64,000 bases of DNA from Lathyrus oleraceus. Lineage: Eukaryota; Streptophyta; Magnoliopsida; Fabales; Fabaceae. Positions 10,454 through 21,805 of the stretch are shown in pieces. A program made the position numbers and the translations under genes. Each line of letters begins with the position of its first letter. Within the stretch, counting starts at the first letter, position 1. Location of the stretch: the NCBI RefSeq assembly GCF_024323335.1, contig NC_066581.1, forward strand, positions 38,518,699-38,582,698, in the 5' to 3' direction. The notes under the pieces were generated by a model. It had not been told where the DNA came from and did not search any database. It saw only the letters and a program-made list of their open reading frames with translations.

Positions 10454-13421
10454 AGACGCTGGATTTGTAGGCTTCGGATGAGATCAGAAAGGAAGGATCA
10501 GAGGCTCCGGAACTATTGGTAATGGTACTCTTCCCTCTATATCTGATGTCCTTTATGTAGAAGGATTAATGCATAACTTATTATCCATAAGTCAATTAAG
10601 TGATAACGGTTATGATGTAATCTTTAATCAAAAAACATGTAAAGCCATTAATCAAAACGATGGCTCTGTCCTTTTCACAGGCAAGAGGAAAAACAACATT
10701 TATAAAATTAATCTTTCTGATTTAAAAGAACAAAATGTTAAATGTCTGATGTCGGTTCACGAAGAGCAATGGGTATGGCATAGACGCTTGGGCCACATTA
10801 GCATGAGGAAACTTTCTCAGCTAACTAAACTCGAGTTAGTCAGAGGCCTACCTAAACTGAAGTTTTCTTCAGATGCTCTGTGTGAAGCATGTCAGAAAGG
10901 AAAATTTTCAAAAACATCCTTTAAAAAGAAAAATGTTGTTTCTACCTCTAAGCCTCTGGAACTTCTTCACATTGACTTATTTGGTCATGTGAAAACAGCA
11001 TCAGTTAATGGAAAGAAGTATGGACTAGTCATTGTTGATGATTACAGTCGCTGGACATGGGTAAAATTCCTAAAGCACAAGAGTGAGTCTCACTCTGTAT
11101 TCACTAGTTTCTGCTCCAAAGTGCAAAAAGAATTTGATGCTAAAATTGTTAGAGTCAGAAGTGATCATGGTGGAGAATTTGAAAACAAAGATTTTGAAGA
11201 ATTATTTGACTCTAATGGAATATCCCATGATTTCTCCTGCCCTAGAACTCCACAACAAAATGGAGTTGTAGAGAGGAAGAATAGGACACTCCAAGAGATG
11301 GCCAGAACCATGATCAATGAAACTAATGTGGCAAAGCATTTTTGGGCAGAAGCTGTAAACACAGCGTGTTACATTCAGAATAGAATCTCTATAAGACCCA
11401 TTCTGGAAAAGACTCCCTATGAACTGTGTAAAGGAAGAAAACCAAACATTTCATATTTTCATCCTTTTGGATGTTCTTGCTTTATTTTAAACACTAAAGA
11501 ACATCTGAACAAGTTTGATTCCAAAGCACAGAAAGGTATTATGTTAGGATACTCAGAACGCTCTAAAGGCTACAGAGTATACAACACAGAAACCAAAATT
11601 GTGGAAGAATCAATTCATGTCAGATTTGATGATAAGCTTGACCCTGAAAAGTCAAAGCTAGTTGAAAATTTTGCAGATTTAGAAATCACTCTTGCAGGAT
11701 CTGATAAAATTCCAGAAGCAACTGTCATTCAGAACTCTGAAGAAATAAAATCCCCAGAAATCCCAAAGAAAGTCAAAAGTTATATTAAGATATCTGAAGA
11801 TTTGATTCTGGGAAACAAGGACGAACCTGTCAGAACCAGATCTACCTTCAGGACCTCTGAAGATACTCCTCTGGGACTAGTGTCTCTGATTGAGCCTATG
11901 TCCTGTGATGAAGCACTTCAAGATAACGACTAGGTTTCAGCCATGCAAGAAGAATTAGATCAATTCACAAAGAATGATGTCTGGGATCTTGTTCCAAAGC
12001 CCAGAGGCACTCACGTTATTGGAACCAGATGGGTATTCAGAAACAAGCTGAATAAGAAAGGAGAAGTCATCAGAAACAAAGCTCGACTGGTAGCTCAAGG
12101 TTGTAGTCAACAAGAAGGTATTGATTATAATGAAACTTTTGCTCCAGTCGCAAGGTTAGAATCTGTTCGTCTTCTTGTATCTTTTGCTATTAACCATTCT
12201 ATTAAATTATATCAAATGGATGTCAAGAGTGCATTCCTTAATGGTTATATATCAGAAGAAGTGTATGTCAACCAACCTCCAGATTTTGAAAATCCAAACT
12301 TTCCAGAACATGTTTTTAAACTTAAAAAATCTTTATATGGACTTAAACAAACTCCCAGAGCTTGGTATGAACGTTTAAGCAATTTTCTTCTGGAACACAA
12401 TTTTATCAGAGGGAAAGTTGACTCCACACTTTTCTGTAAGAACCTTAACAATGATCTCATGATATGCCAGATATACGTTGATGACATTATTTTTGGTTCA
12501 GTTAACACCTCTGTTTGTCAAGAATTCTCTAAGTTAATGCAGGCAGAATTTGAAATGAGTCTAATGCAAGAACTAAAGTTCTTTCTGGGAATTCAAATTA
12601 ACCAAACTTCAGAAGTTACATATGTTCATCAAAGCAAATATATTAAAGATGTTCTGAAGAAATTTGACATGGCTAACTGCAACTCTGCAAAAACTCCAAT
12701 GCATCCAACATGTATTCTTGAAAAAGAAGAAGTAAGCTCAAAGGTTTGTCAGAAGCTCTATCGAGGTATGATAGGCTCTCTTCTCTATCTGACTGCTACT
12801 CGTCCTGATATTCTCTTTAGTGTTTGTCTCTGTGCCAGATTCCAATCAGATCCTAGAGAATCTCATTTAACAGCAGTTAAGAGAATTCTTAAGTATCTGA
12901 AAGGAACTCCTAACCTGAGCCTGATGTATAAGAAAACATCAGAGTATAGACTTTCTGGTTACTGTGATGCAGATTATGCAGGAGATAGACTAGAACGAAA
13001 AAGCACATCTGGAAATTGCCAGCTTCTGGGAAACAATCTAATCTCCTAGGCTAGCAAAAGACAGTCAACTATCGCTCTATCAACTGCAGAAGCAGAATAT
13101 ATCTCAGCATCACTGTGCACAACTCAGATGCTCTGGATGAAGCATCAGTTAGAAGATCTGCAAATTTTTGAGAGTAACATTCCTATCTTCTGTGATAATA
13201 CTGCTGCCATTTGTCTAAGTAAGAATCCCATTCTACATTCCAGAGCTAAACACATTGAAATAAAACATCATTTTATCAGAGACTATGTTCAGAAAGGGAT
13301 AGTAACATTGAAGTTCATTGATACAGATCATCAATGGGCAGATATCTTTACTAAGCCTCTAGCTGAAGATAGACTTCTTTTTATCTTAGAAAATCTAAAC
13401 ATTCAAAATTGTCCAGAATGA
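10383..13421 (+). pseudogene. Sirevirus Pol (protease, integrase, RT, RNase H) with three in-frame stops
   Basis: One frame runs from the protease motif WYLDSGCSRHMTG (10383 onward) to a stop at 13421. Domains in order are aspartic protease; GAG-pre-integrase HHCC (WHRRLGHIS and CEAC, about 10770-10900); integrase core with HIDLFG, RSDHGGEF and PQQNGVVERKNRTL; reverse transcriptase with YVDD (about 12475-12486); and RNase H with YCDADYAGD and STAEAEYIS. It is interrupted by TGA at 10479-10481, TAG at 11931-11933 and TAG at 13047-13049. At the two TAG sites the intact copia element in this window has Trp (LWLKAM and ISWCSK), so both are TGG to TAG changes. The frame is +1 relative to gag: either a one-base indel or a recoding site. 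The enzyme is inactive without readthrough. Confidence 0.9.
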
Positions 13422-13905
13422 AGTGTGGCTCTGAAAATGTAAAATGAGACTCTGACATAAACAAATGTGTTTCTGCCTCTGACTCTGATACTTCTACCAA
13501 GTTAAGAAGATATCTGAGTTAGAAATCTCCAGGAACCAATCCTTTGGTATTCCTGAAGATCAGATACATCAACACGTGGAGCACTTAGCGTCCAACCCTA
13601 GAACTTCTGGACAGCTGTCCAGAAGAAAATCAAAGGGAAACGTTTGAGATCTCCTCGAGCAGTGTGCATACTGTTGGGATTAGACATTCATTAATTAGCC
13701 TTAATCATTTCTCCCCCAAGCGTGCTTACTTGAGCTTTGTGCTAACGCAATATTGTGTGTCGTTTTGCATGTGTTTTAACTTAGGGTATTTAAACACTTT
13801 TCTCACTTTTCACACACTTATCACTCTCACTCACTCTCAAACCCTCTCTAAAACCCTAAACCTCTCTGAAGCATTTCTGCAAACTCTTCATCTTCTTCTT
13901 CAACT
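13422..13905 (+). other. Spacer between pol and env-like ORF
   Basis: 484 bp without a convincing ORF. It contains CTCTCTAAAACCC-type pyrimidine-rich leader sequence just before the env-like ATG at 13906, which may be the leader of a subgenomic or spliced RNA (inference). Confidence 0.4.
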
Positions 13906-16329
13906 ATGGATGCTCAACAACAAGAAGTTTTCAACTTCTCTCAACAAATGGAATCCACCACCACTGCCCAAACTTCAAGCATTTCAACTCCAATGGTTAC
14001 AGGCGTTTCCACTACTCCAGTATACAAGGAACCCCATATTCTTGATCGTTTACCTCACATCAACCTAGCAACTCCCTTTGAGGGATTGGATGTGTTATGT
14101 GAAACACTGGTGGACTTTGACAACTTGAGAAGAAATGGAGTTGATCTTACTGAAGAACTTCGTCAACAAGGTTGGGGAAACTACTTCCAAAGGCTCTATG
14201 GCCCTGTTTACCCACTTCTCATCAAGGAGTTCTGGAGATTTGCAGATGTTGATGACCATTTCATCGTCTCCTATGTTTTGGGGGTAAAGATAGTAATTAC
14301 TGAAGAGTCAATTGCTTCTTTGTTGAACATGGAGAAAGATGGAGGAAAAAGGATTTACAACATCAACCTTAGATCAAGGCGCGTTGCTGAAGTAATCAAT
14401 CCAACCATTTTCAAACCCAACACTGAAGGAAATCCTTCAAAGAACAAAGAGCTGCATCAGAACCTCAGAGTGTGGCTCAAGATCATTCTGGGAACTATTC
14501 ACCACCGCCCAGCCTCAAACTCCTCTGATTACATCAATGCAGATCAGAAGTGCATTTTGTATTGCATTCACAAGGGTGTGAAGATCTGCCTTCCTGCACT
14601 ACTCTTCAGATACCTAAGAGACTCTGTCAGGGAGACCAGAAACAACATGAAGCCCAGATCCTACATCCCTCTGGGAAGATTGTTATCTGATGTTTTCATC
14701 GAGAATGGGCTGGTAGATCATCTGGAGAAGGCCAAGCTGATGCTAGATCTGACAATAGATACTGGGAAGCCTCTGAACGCCAGAAATCTCAAGAGTATGG
14801 GAATAATAAAGAAGATTCAAGTCAGACCCACGCTGGACACATCCTGGGATTCCTTGAAAGATCAGAGGAAGCTGCCTCATGGTCTTGCTAGGTTCTACAA
14901 GAATGAACCCAGAGATGCGGTTGCTATCTATCTTAATCGTCTGCTGGATGAAGGTGTTGACATCTCTGACTTCAGCCTCGACGATTGTCTAGATTCAGAA
15001 GAAGACTTCGTCAGGTACAAGAGAGGTCTCTCTGAGAAGAAGATAACATCACAGGCAAAGAAGGCAAGACTTGGAGAATCTTCTGGAAGCAGATCTCCAG
15101 CTCCTCTGCAAATTTCTACTGGTACGTCTGTTCCTCCTATTTCCTCTGAACCTCTGATGGTTTCCTCTACTCCTTCCTCTAATCCTCTCCCAACACCACC
15201 CATTTATACAACCTCTGAAATCCCACCTTCAACCACCAGAACCTCAGAACCTCGACCCAAATTTAATCTTGCCCATACAACACTACCCTTATCTGAAGCT
15301 GAAGAACTGAACCAAACCAGTTCCTCTTCATCTTCAGCCCCAGAATCACCCCCATACCTTCAAATCTCCTCTGACCAAGAATACTCTGACCCTGACTCTC
15401 CAACCTTAGCCCAAATTCAGGCTCAAAACCTTGCTTCACAACAACCAACACAAACACAATCTGAAGCAACTTCACCTCCACCAGAACAAACAACCAACAT
15501 TACTTCTGAAGACCAACCCTCTGAAACTCAACCCTCTGACCTCCACACCTCTGATATCACCCCTCCAAACACCTCCGCTGAACCTGAACCTGAACCTGAA
15601 TCTGAACCATTAGACTTAAACCCTCTTTACGCTTTACCCCAAAGATCTGAACCTCAACCTGAAGCAGAATCTGAACCTCTCACATTAAATCTCAGTCCTC
15701 CAACATCTCCACCTCATACCTCTGAACCTGACCTTTCTATACCTACCCTTGAGGAAGCCATCATGCTGGTCGCAGGGGCTTCAGTACAAAAGGTCAAGTC
15801 TCTGACCACTAACTCTGAAGTCAGTGATGATCCTGACTCTGTAAGGACACACTGGAACAGAGTCATTGGCTGGATGACCTCTGAGGCTTTTAGACTGAAG
15901 AACATCTCTGAACAAGTCAGAAATGGATACATCAGAGATGCTGAGGCAAGACTTCAGGAAAGACTTGCAAGAGAAGCTGAAGCCAGAAGGCTGGAAGAAG
16001 AGAGATTAGCAAGAGAAGCTGAAGAAGAGGCTAGAAGGCTGAAGGAAGAAAGAGCAAGAGAAGCTGAAATTCTAAGGATAAAGGAAGCTGAAGCACAAGC
16101 TGCTGCTGAAGCTGAAGCGCTGGCTGCTGCTGAAGCACAGCAGGCTCTGACTCAGGGGGAGTCTTCTTCTTCTTCTGTTATCCCTATGGTTCTCCAGACG
16201 CTGAAAGAACTTAAGCAAGATCAGAATGAACTCCGTGCCAGAATGGATAAACAAGACACTGTCAACGACAACATTCAGAACATGCTGGCTATGTTGCTTC
16301 AGAGAATGCCTCCGCCTCCGAACCCCTAG
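13906..16329 (+). CDS. Sirevirus env-like ORF (807 aa), intact
   Basis: The third ORF of Sireviruses, called env-like from its position; its function is unknown. The ATG at 13906 opens a frame without interruption to TAG at 16329. Residues about 40-350 form a globular region (WGNYFQRLYGPVYPLLIKEFW) resembling plant transposon-associated proteins. Residues about 390-640 are Ser/Pro/Thr/Glu-rich and low in complexity, with repeated SEP and EPEPE words. Residues about 680-750 are a strong Ala/Glu/Arg coiled coil (RLEEERLAREAEEEARRL). The tail has a second heptad-like stretch and ends in PPPPNP. I see no signal peptide and no clear hydrophobic membrane segment, so a retroviral-type surface glycoprotein is not supported. 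It is intact although pol of the same copy has three stops. Confidence 0.85.
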   Translation: MDAQQQEVFNFSQQMESTTTAQTSSISTPMVTGVSTTPVYKEPHILDRLPHINLATPFEGLDVLCETLVDFDNLRRNGVDLTEELRQQGWGNYFQRLYGPVYPLLIKEFWRFADVDDHFIVSYVLGVKIVITEESIASLLNMEKDGGKRIYNINLRSRRVAEVINPTIFKPNTEGNPSKNKELHQNLRVWLKIILGTIHHRPASNSSDYINADQKCILYCIHKGVKICLPALLFRYLRDSVRETRNNMKPRSYIPLGRLLSDVFIENGLVDHLEKAKLMLDLTIDTGKPLNARNLKSMGIIKKIQVRPTLDTSWDSLKDQRKLPHGLARFYKNEPRDAVAIYLNRLLDEGVDISDFSLDDCLDSEEDFVRYKRGLSEKKITSQAKKARLGESSGSRSPAPLQISTGTSVPPISSEPLMVSSTPSSNPLPTPPIYTTSEIPPSTTRTSEPRPKFNLAHTTLPLSEAEELNQTSSSSSSAPESPPYLQISSDQEYSDPDSPTLAQIQAQNLASQQPTQTQSEATSPPPEQTTNITSEDQPSETQPSDLHTSDITPPNTSAEPEPEPESEPLDLNPLYALPQRSEPQPEAESEPLTLNLSPPTSPPHTSEPDLSIPTLEEAIMLVAGASVQKVKSLTTNSEVSDDPDSVRTHWNRVIGWMTSEAFRLKNISEQVRNGYIRDAEARLQERLAREAEARRLEEERLAREAEEEARRLKEERAREAEILRIKEAEAQAAAEAEALAAAEAQQALTQGESSSSSVIPMVLQTLKELKQDQNELRARMDKQDTVNDNIQNMLAMLLQRMPPPPNP

Positions 16330-16745
16330 GCACTTAGGACTTATTGCTTGTTGCTCTGATTTCTCTATTTCTGATGTTTACTTGTTCTTTTTGCCTCTGT
16401 TGCTTTTTATCTGAATACAATGTTTTTCTCTTCAATTATTTATTTATTTTGCTATGTCTTTTTTATTCTGACAAAAAGGGGGAGAAGTCATTAATAGCTC
16501 TGATGAAAATATTGTCTAAATACCTTAAGCATTCTGCAACATATTTTTCTTAAAAATAATTTTATCTAACCTGGACTTAAGAAATTGCAGAAGGTATCAA
16601 GAAACCTCTTTACTTAGAAGCTCTGGTAAGAACTTCTGAACTCCCTAGCACTATCTCAGGGGGAGCTCTTGTCTATCTGATCTGATATTTTATATGTTTC
16701 ATCTGCTAATTAAGATTGTTTTGTCATCATCAAAAAGGGGGAGAT
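16330..16745 (+). other. Sirevirus 3' untranslated region with repeated polypurine tracts
   Basis: AAAAAGGGGGAGA occurs at 16473-16485 and again at 16732-16744 directly before the 3' LTR, where it serves as the polypurine tract for plus-strand DNA priming. A third G-rich copy, CAGGGGGAG, lies near 16658. Repeated polypurine tracts in this position are a known mark of Sireviruses. Confidence 0.8.
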
Positions 16746-17839
16746 TGTAAGAACAAAAATTGTTCTACAACAGATTCCATGATTTTGATGATAACAAAGG
16801 ATGAAACCAAAAATGGCACCCTAACGAAAAGTTTCTAAGTATGCAGGGTTCTAAAGAAAGAAGGAAGAAATCTGATGATGTCATCAGATACAGAACCAGA
16901 TCAGATACAAATTATCAGAAGATAAGAAGCATCTGAAGTAGAAACACGTTCAAGAAAGTCTAACTCTGAGCAAAACAGCAAAGTATCAGAAGCATCTGAA
17001 CAAGAAGTAAGCTCTAGAAGTTCTGACTCTGATCAACGCTATCTCTAAACTCCAGAACTTATCAGCGCTATCTGAAGAATCCATCAGAATCCAAAAGAGA
17101 TCAACATCAGAAGCAAGACTCCAAGATTCTCAGATACACGAAGATTCTGATCATGGAATTGCTAATTATGAAAGAGTAACGTTAAAGTCAAGTAAAGGTT
17201 TGCAAATGGATTTCCTAATACAGAAAGAGACGTTAATCTCCAATTTCAATAAAGAAGATACTATATGTGGTAAGTAGTCATTTCAAGGAGAGAAAGTTAT
17301 CTTGCAGAAGCTATTTATGTTATGGCGTAAATTCATTTTATTACTCATCAGTTTCAACTACTACCTCACTAATCTATATAAAGGACTGTAAATCAACATT
17401 CAGTACACAACACATACAAGGAAAAATATACTGAAACATCAAACACTCAAGAAAACACTCTTGCTCTCTAAATCTTCACGAAGCTGTTGCTTATAACGTG
17501 AATCACTTTGTTCTTACTATTGTAATATTTGCTTTCTTAGAAGCACTTTAGATTACATAAATCTTTTATCTATTGTTTGTTTATTTCCTCAAGTGACTCT
17601 GTGTAGTCTGTATACTTGAGAGGACTAAGAGATCTTTCTCTTAGACGTTGTTTGTAATCAATCTTTCAAGATTAGTGGATTAAGTCCTTGTTGAAGGCGA
17701 AATCACCTTGGCCGGGTGGACTGGAGTAGCTTTGTGTTATAAGCGAACCAGTATAAAATCCTTGTGTGATTTTCATTTTGAAAAAGCGCTTATTTTCCAA
17801 ACAATTCAAACCCCCCCTTTCTTGTTTTTCTCACCTTCA
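16746..17839 (+). repeat. Sirevirus 3' LTR
   Basis: 1094 bp, same ends as the 5' LTR. Differences seen by direct reading are all C/T or A/G changes (for example GACTCT/GATTCT, GACGCT/GACGTT, ATCCTG/ATCTTG, CATCAA/CATCAG, CACTGA/CACTAA and CTGCAA/CTGTAA). Confidence 0.95.
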
Positions 17840-18865
17840 GTCTGCTTGTCCAATTCCTTCTTCCCAATACGATGAATCTTACCCCAGGCTCTGCATAATT
17901 TCTTCATCATATCAAGATTCTCAACCTCTTCAGCTATAAGTAGTTCTTCTAGCTGTCGGTCTTCAGGCTTTTCCTTCATAGATACCCTAACTGACAAAGT
18001 GAGAGAACAAGTTTATAGTTAATCAACCCCCTTTAGTAATGATAAGAGGGATGTTTTGAAAATCCCCACAATGAAAGATAGGTTCAACCCCACTATAATC
18101 ACGACTATACTTGATAACATCTTCGGCATCCAAGGACATCAACCTCTGCGACCATTTTAATTCCCCAACATTATTAGAAAACGGTCCTCTCTTTGGCAAG
18201 TCAGTCATAATCCACTTGTGGAATGCAACAGTCCCACCTTTCTTCATGTTTCTCCGATGGAAAGAGAAGAAAACATCAGCTAGTAATGTAGGAACTAGAT
18301 TCTAGGAGATAAAAATGGTGATGGCGACATTGTCAATGAACCCTTCAACACTAAAAGATAATACTAAACCATAGATAAGCAAGGCAAAGCTAGCATAAAA
18401 GGCATCCCAACTTCCACTGTTGGCAAATAAAGTGGCTTTCTCGAACAAAAACTTGGACGGAAGACCCTTGGCATTACCCTTGACTCGAAAGATAGAATCA
18501 ATCAAATCCTTCTTCATATGCAAGGCTTGGGCTATCACAACAAAATCTGGGAAAACATCTTCATTCATGTAGGGCACCTGATCCTTAACTGGTAGATGAA
18601 GTAAGTGAGTAAATTCTTCCAGCGTGGGAGCTAGAAGAAAATCATGGAATGTGAAACAATGCAAGGTGGGATCATAGAACTGTGCGGAAGTGAAGATTAA
18701 CCCTGTGTCTTCCCTAGTAGACAGAACCCCCAACAAATTACCATATGCCTTTTTGAAGGCCAACCTATGGTCATCAACCAAGAAGTCACCAAGCTTCCTT
18801 AGTCCATCAAACTTAGAGTCCCTTAACTTGTACTAATAAGTGTTACTCTTGTCGAACTTCTCCAT
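17840..18865 (-). pseudogene. Ogre ORF1, N-terminal half (element D, minus strand)
   Basis: The minus-strand ATG at 18865-18863 opens a reading (MEKFDKSNTY) soon broken by a TAG. It continues as an approximately 160-aa open stretch with SAQFYDPTLHCFTFHDFLLA and PTLEEFTHLLHLP. The same block in Ogre C reads LAQFYDPPLRCFTFQDFQLA. A TAG at 18301-18299 and another stop near 18020 split the rest (LVPTLLADVFFSFHRRN, LKWSQRLMSLDAEDV). The block resembles the plant mobile domain found in several transposon-derived proteins; its function in Ogre is unknown. The continuation is at 6560-7474, beyond the Sirevirus. Confidence 0.75.
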
Positions 18866-19552
18866 AACTAAGTAGACAACTGCAATTGACAAACTAAGGG
18901 TCCCTGAAACATGAAAATGTAATAAGAAAAATCAAACATTATGATGCAATGATGCCACATGATGTAATGATGATGAGATATTATATAATCAAAGTTCTGG
19001 CATATTTTGGATAAACTGCATATTTTGTTTGTTGTAAGTTCAAATGTTCGACGTATACACAAGAAACAAGTATGAAGGGTCTTAGTTTCCTGCAAAAACC
19101 TAATATCCCCCTCACAGGTATGTACTATCCTCAAAAGGGTGATCCAAAAAGGTTCCTAGAGTAAATGACCCATTTTGAGATACCATTGCCTTAAACAACT
19201 GAGTCTTCGGACAATGATGCTCCCAAACATCTGCTATAGGTGTGACATCTCGTGTCAACCATGATCACAGAATAACTCCACGGAGGTCAAACATGACCCT
19301 AGCCATGTTACTATCCTATGTTTGTACTCAAGATTGGGTATAAAGCTTCTCTCTCATGTATCGTCACCCCAACCCAACAACATCATATACATATATTAAG
19401 AATAGGAGAATATAAAAATAATAAAATAAATGATGAATAATATAAAGCGAGTAAAGCATAAATCTAAACACCTAAAACAAACACAAACAACCAAAGCTAG
19501 GCTCAACTCCTTCTAGCGACTAGGAAATACTCCAAGTAGCAGAGCTTCTCCA
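18866..19552 (-). other. 5' leader of the minus-strand Ogre-type element D
   Basis: Non-coding stretch between ORF1 and the LTR. A degenerate primer site appears around 19531-19552 (minus-strand TTGGAGAAGCTCTGCT, compare TGGCGACTCTGCTGGGG in Ogre A and C). No ORF or motif beyond that is recognised. Confidence 0.45.
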
Positions 19553-21805
19553 ACAGATTCACAAGTTGAAGCTAGCAGAAATATACCCGAAAGCATCGCA
19601 CGCTCGAACGTACAACAATGTCGCCATCAAACTTTATTTATTCCTGGAGGAAAGGGAAAACATCGATAAAACTCGGGGAAAGAGAAATCTGGGTAAGGAA
19701 GTCGGTTATGCAAGGGGAAGGTATTAGCATCCCTAACATCTGTTATACTCAACAGGAACCGTTTTTATTGTTCTTGCTCGAATCTTATATTGGTATGATT
19801 GTTATCTTTGTTATTCACTACCATGGTTATGCTAATGATGGTTAGTGAGCTGTTATAATCGAATCCTGTGAATTCTGGATTATTGTTGCAATGGTTATTT
19901 GGTTAAATGTTTAATGAATGCATTTGAATCCTTGCTAACAGGTTGAAGTCATGGCTGAACTGAATTGGGTTACGAGTTTGCTAGAAACATGCTTTGGCTA
20001 CCAATTTGGCTTTGGGATTGGATTAGATGTGGACATCTTGTAGGGTTCATTGTTCTAGTGAATGCAATTGGAGTGAGATTGTAATATTGTATTAAACTTG
20101 AATTGTATGTGAATGTATATTGGAATTCTCATAGTTGGAAATGGCTGTAATGAAATCATATAGGTTATGTATTGAAATGGTTATGTGTAGGTTATGGTTT
20201 GGATGTAGTTTGGAATTTGGTTGAAGAATGCTCATCTCTGTAGTTTTCTTTTTGTGTAATGTTTGAATTGAATCAATGTAATGTAAGAACATGTAAACCA
20301 TGGTTCGAGATTGAATTGGAATTGTATGGAAATGTGAATTGTGGGTTTATGAAATTGTAAAGTTTATGTAATTTGGAAATTCTTGTAGTTTTAGATTGAA
20401 ATTTGAATGGACATGTGAATGTGGATTGTGGTAAAATGGATTGAAATAGGATTTGAATGCTTGCTGAGTTTTATGGAAAGGTTTTGAATGATAAGATGAA
20501 TGTACAAAAGGTTTTGAAAATGACCTTAGTTTGTCATGGCTTGAAATTGTGGTTTTGGTTATAAATAGAAACATGTGAATGATTTAGAATGGCTTAGAAT
20601 AACATGTAATGTAGCTTGGCCTTTTTGTTCAAATTAAAAATTGAAACATGGAAGTAAGTAATGATATCATGAAAAATGGAAACTAGAATTGTCTTTTGAA
20701 TGAAATGAATGACCCTGGCATGACACTTGTAGGATAGTGGTACTGAAATTGGTAATTCAAGGCCTATGATGAAATTGTGTAAAGTGGAATGATCTTAGCT
20801 TGAACTTAGAAATGAATCTTGGATGTTGAATAGCAAATTCAATGGAATGTAGCCAAAGATGGTCAAGTTTTGGAATGAATCAAGGCTTTTGAAATGGTCA
20901 TGGATTGAAGATGAATGGCTTGAGAATGGCCTATGGAAAGTGGTTGACTTTGGTCAACTAGTTGACCAAAAAGTCAACAATTGACCAAAGTCAACTATAG
21001 GTCTCAAACTAGGTTTTCCTGTATGGGTTTGTGTAAGTGGGCATGAATCCTGGTTAAACACAGATGAATCCATAATGATGACTTAAGAATGGTTTAAAGT
21101 CTTGATGGAAGAGCAAGCCAAAGCCCAAAGAATCGATGTAGTGGTGTAAGCATGAATCCATGAATCAAGGACTAGAAATCCATACCCTATGAACAAGAGA
21201 CATGATCTAGAAAGGGCCAAGAAGATGGTGGGTATGATAGACAAGATGTTAGGCAATAACCTTCCCCAAATGGACTAGGGTTTCAGTTAAACCAAGATGT
21301 CCCAGTCGATCCCTTACTTGCATAGGTCTTCAAGCATCTGAGATTAGGGTTTCCATAGCACAAACTTTTAATCAAAATATTTGGATGAATTAGGATGCTT
21401 CTCAACCAAGTCTTAAACATATATGATTTCCAACTAGGGTTTAGAAGCCAAGATGAGACCTATGGAACAAACATTAAGCCTCGCCACCAAAATCATCAGC
21501 ACATTAGGGTTTGAACCCCTTGAAGAATACCAAAATAGAACTTTGTTGAATTCAATCTTCAAAGATCAAGCCACTAGGGTTTTACATCCCCTATTACTAG
21601 ATGAATATTCAAGCCAAACCTCTAGGGTTTCATCCACACCCAAAACCTTAGCTTTGTAAGCCAAGAACTTTGAATCGATAATGATCAGCCACTAGATATG
21701 AATGAATGATTGATGCATATGAATGGAGCATGAGGGTATGCAAATGATTCTCAAGTTAAGGGTTGAATGAAAAGATGAAAAGAGGAGGGTAAATTTTGGG
21801 GTACA
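19553..21805 (-). repeat. LTR of Ogre-type element D (minus strand, about 2.25 kb)
   Basis: The right end at 21805 reads on the minus strand TGTACCCCAAAATTTACCC, the Ogre LTR start. The left end contains the minus-strand landmark GGATGCTAATACCTTCCCC with CTTGCATAACCGACT (near 19690-19740), shared with the LTR ends of Ogre B and C. The left boundary is approximate. It is the 5' LTR because ORF1 and gag follow it downstream on the minus strand. It contains a dense GGTCAAC/GTTGACC cluster near 20940-21000. Confidence 0.75.

Larger units (their letters stand above)
7475..17839 (+). mobile_element. Sirevirus (SIRE/Maximus-like Ty1/copia) LTR retrotransposon, complete but coding-defective
   Basis: Two 1094-bp LTRs (7475-8568 and 16746-17839) are flanked by the perfect 5-bp target duplication GTCTG (7470-7474 and 17840-17844). 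The order LTR, iMet primer site, gag, protease, integrase, RT, RNase H, env-like ORF, polypurine tract, LTR is that of Sireviruses. I count about six differences between the LTRs, all transitions, so the insertion is recent compared with its host. It sits inside ORF1 of a minus-strand Ogre-type element. Pol has a TGA and two TAG codons and lies in a different frame from gag, so the copy is not autonomous as it stands. Confidence 0.95.

Noticed and set aside
13906..16329. Retroviral-type envelope glycoprotein
   Set aside because: No signal peptide, no clear transmembrane segment and no furin-like site visible; only the position matches env, so the neutral term env-like is kept.
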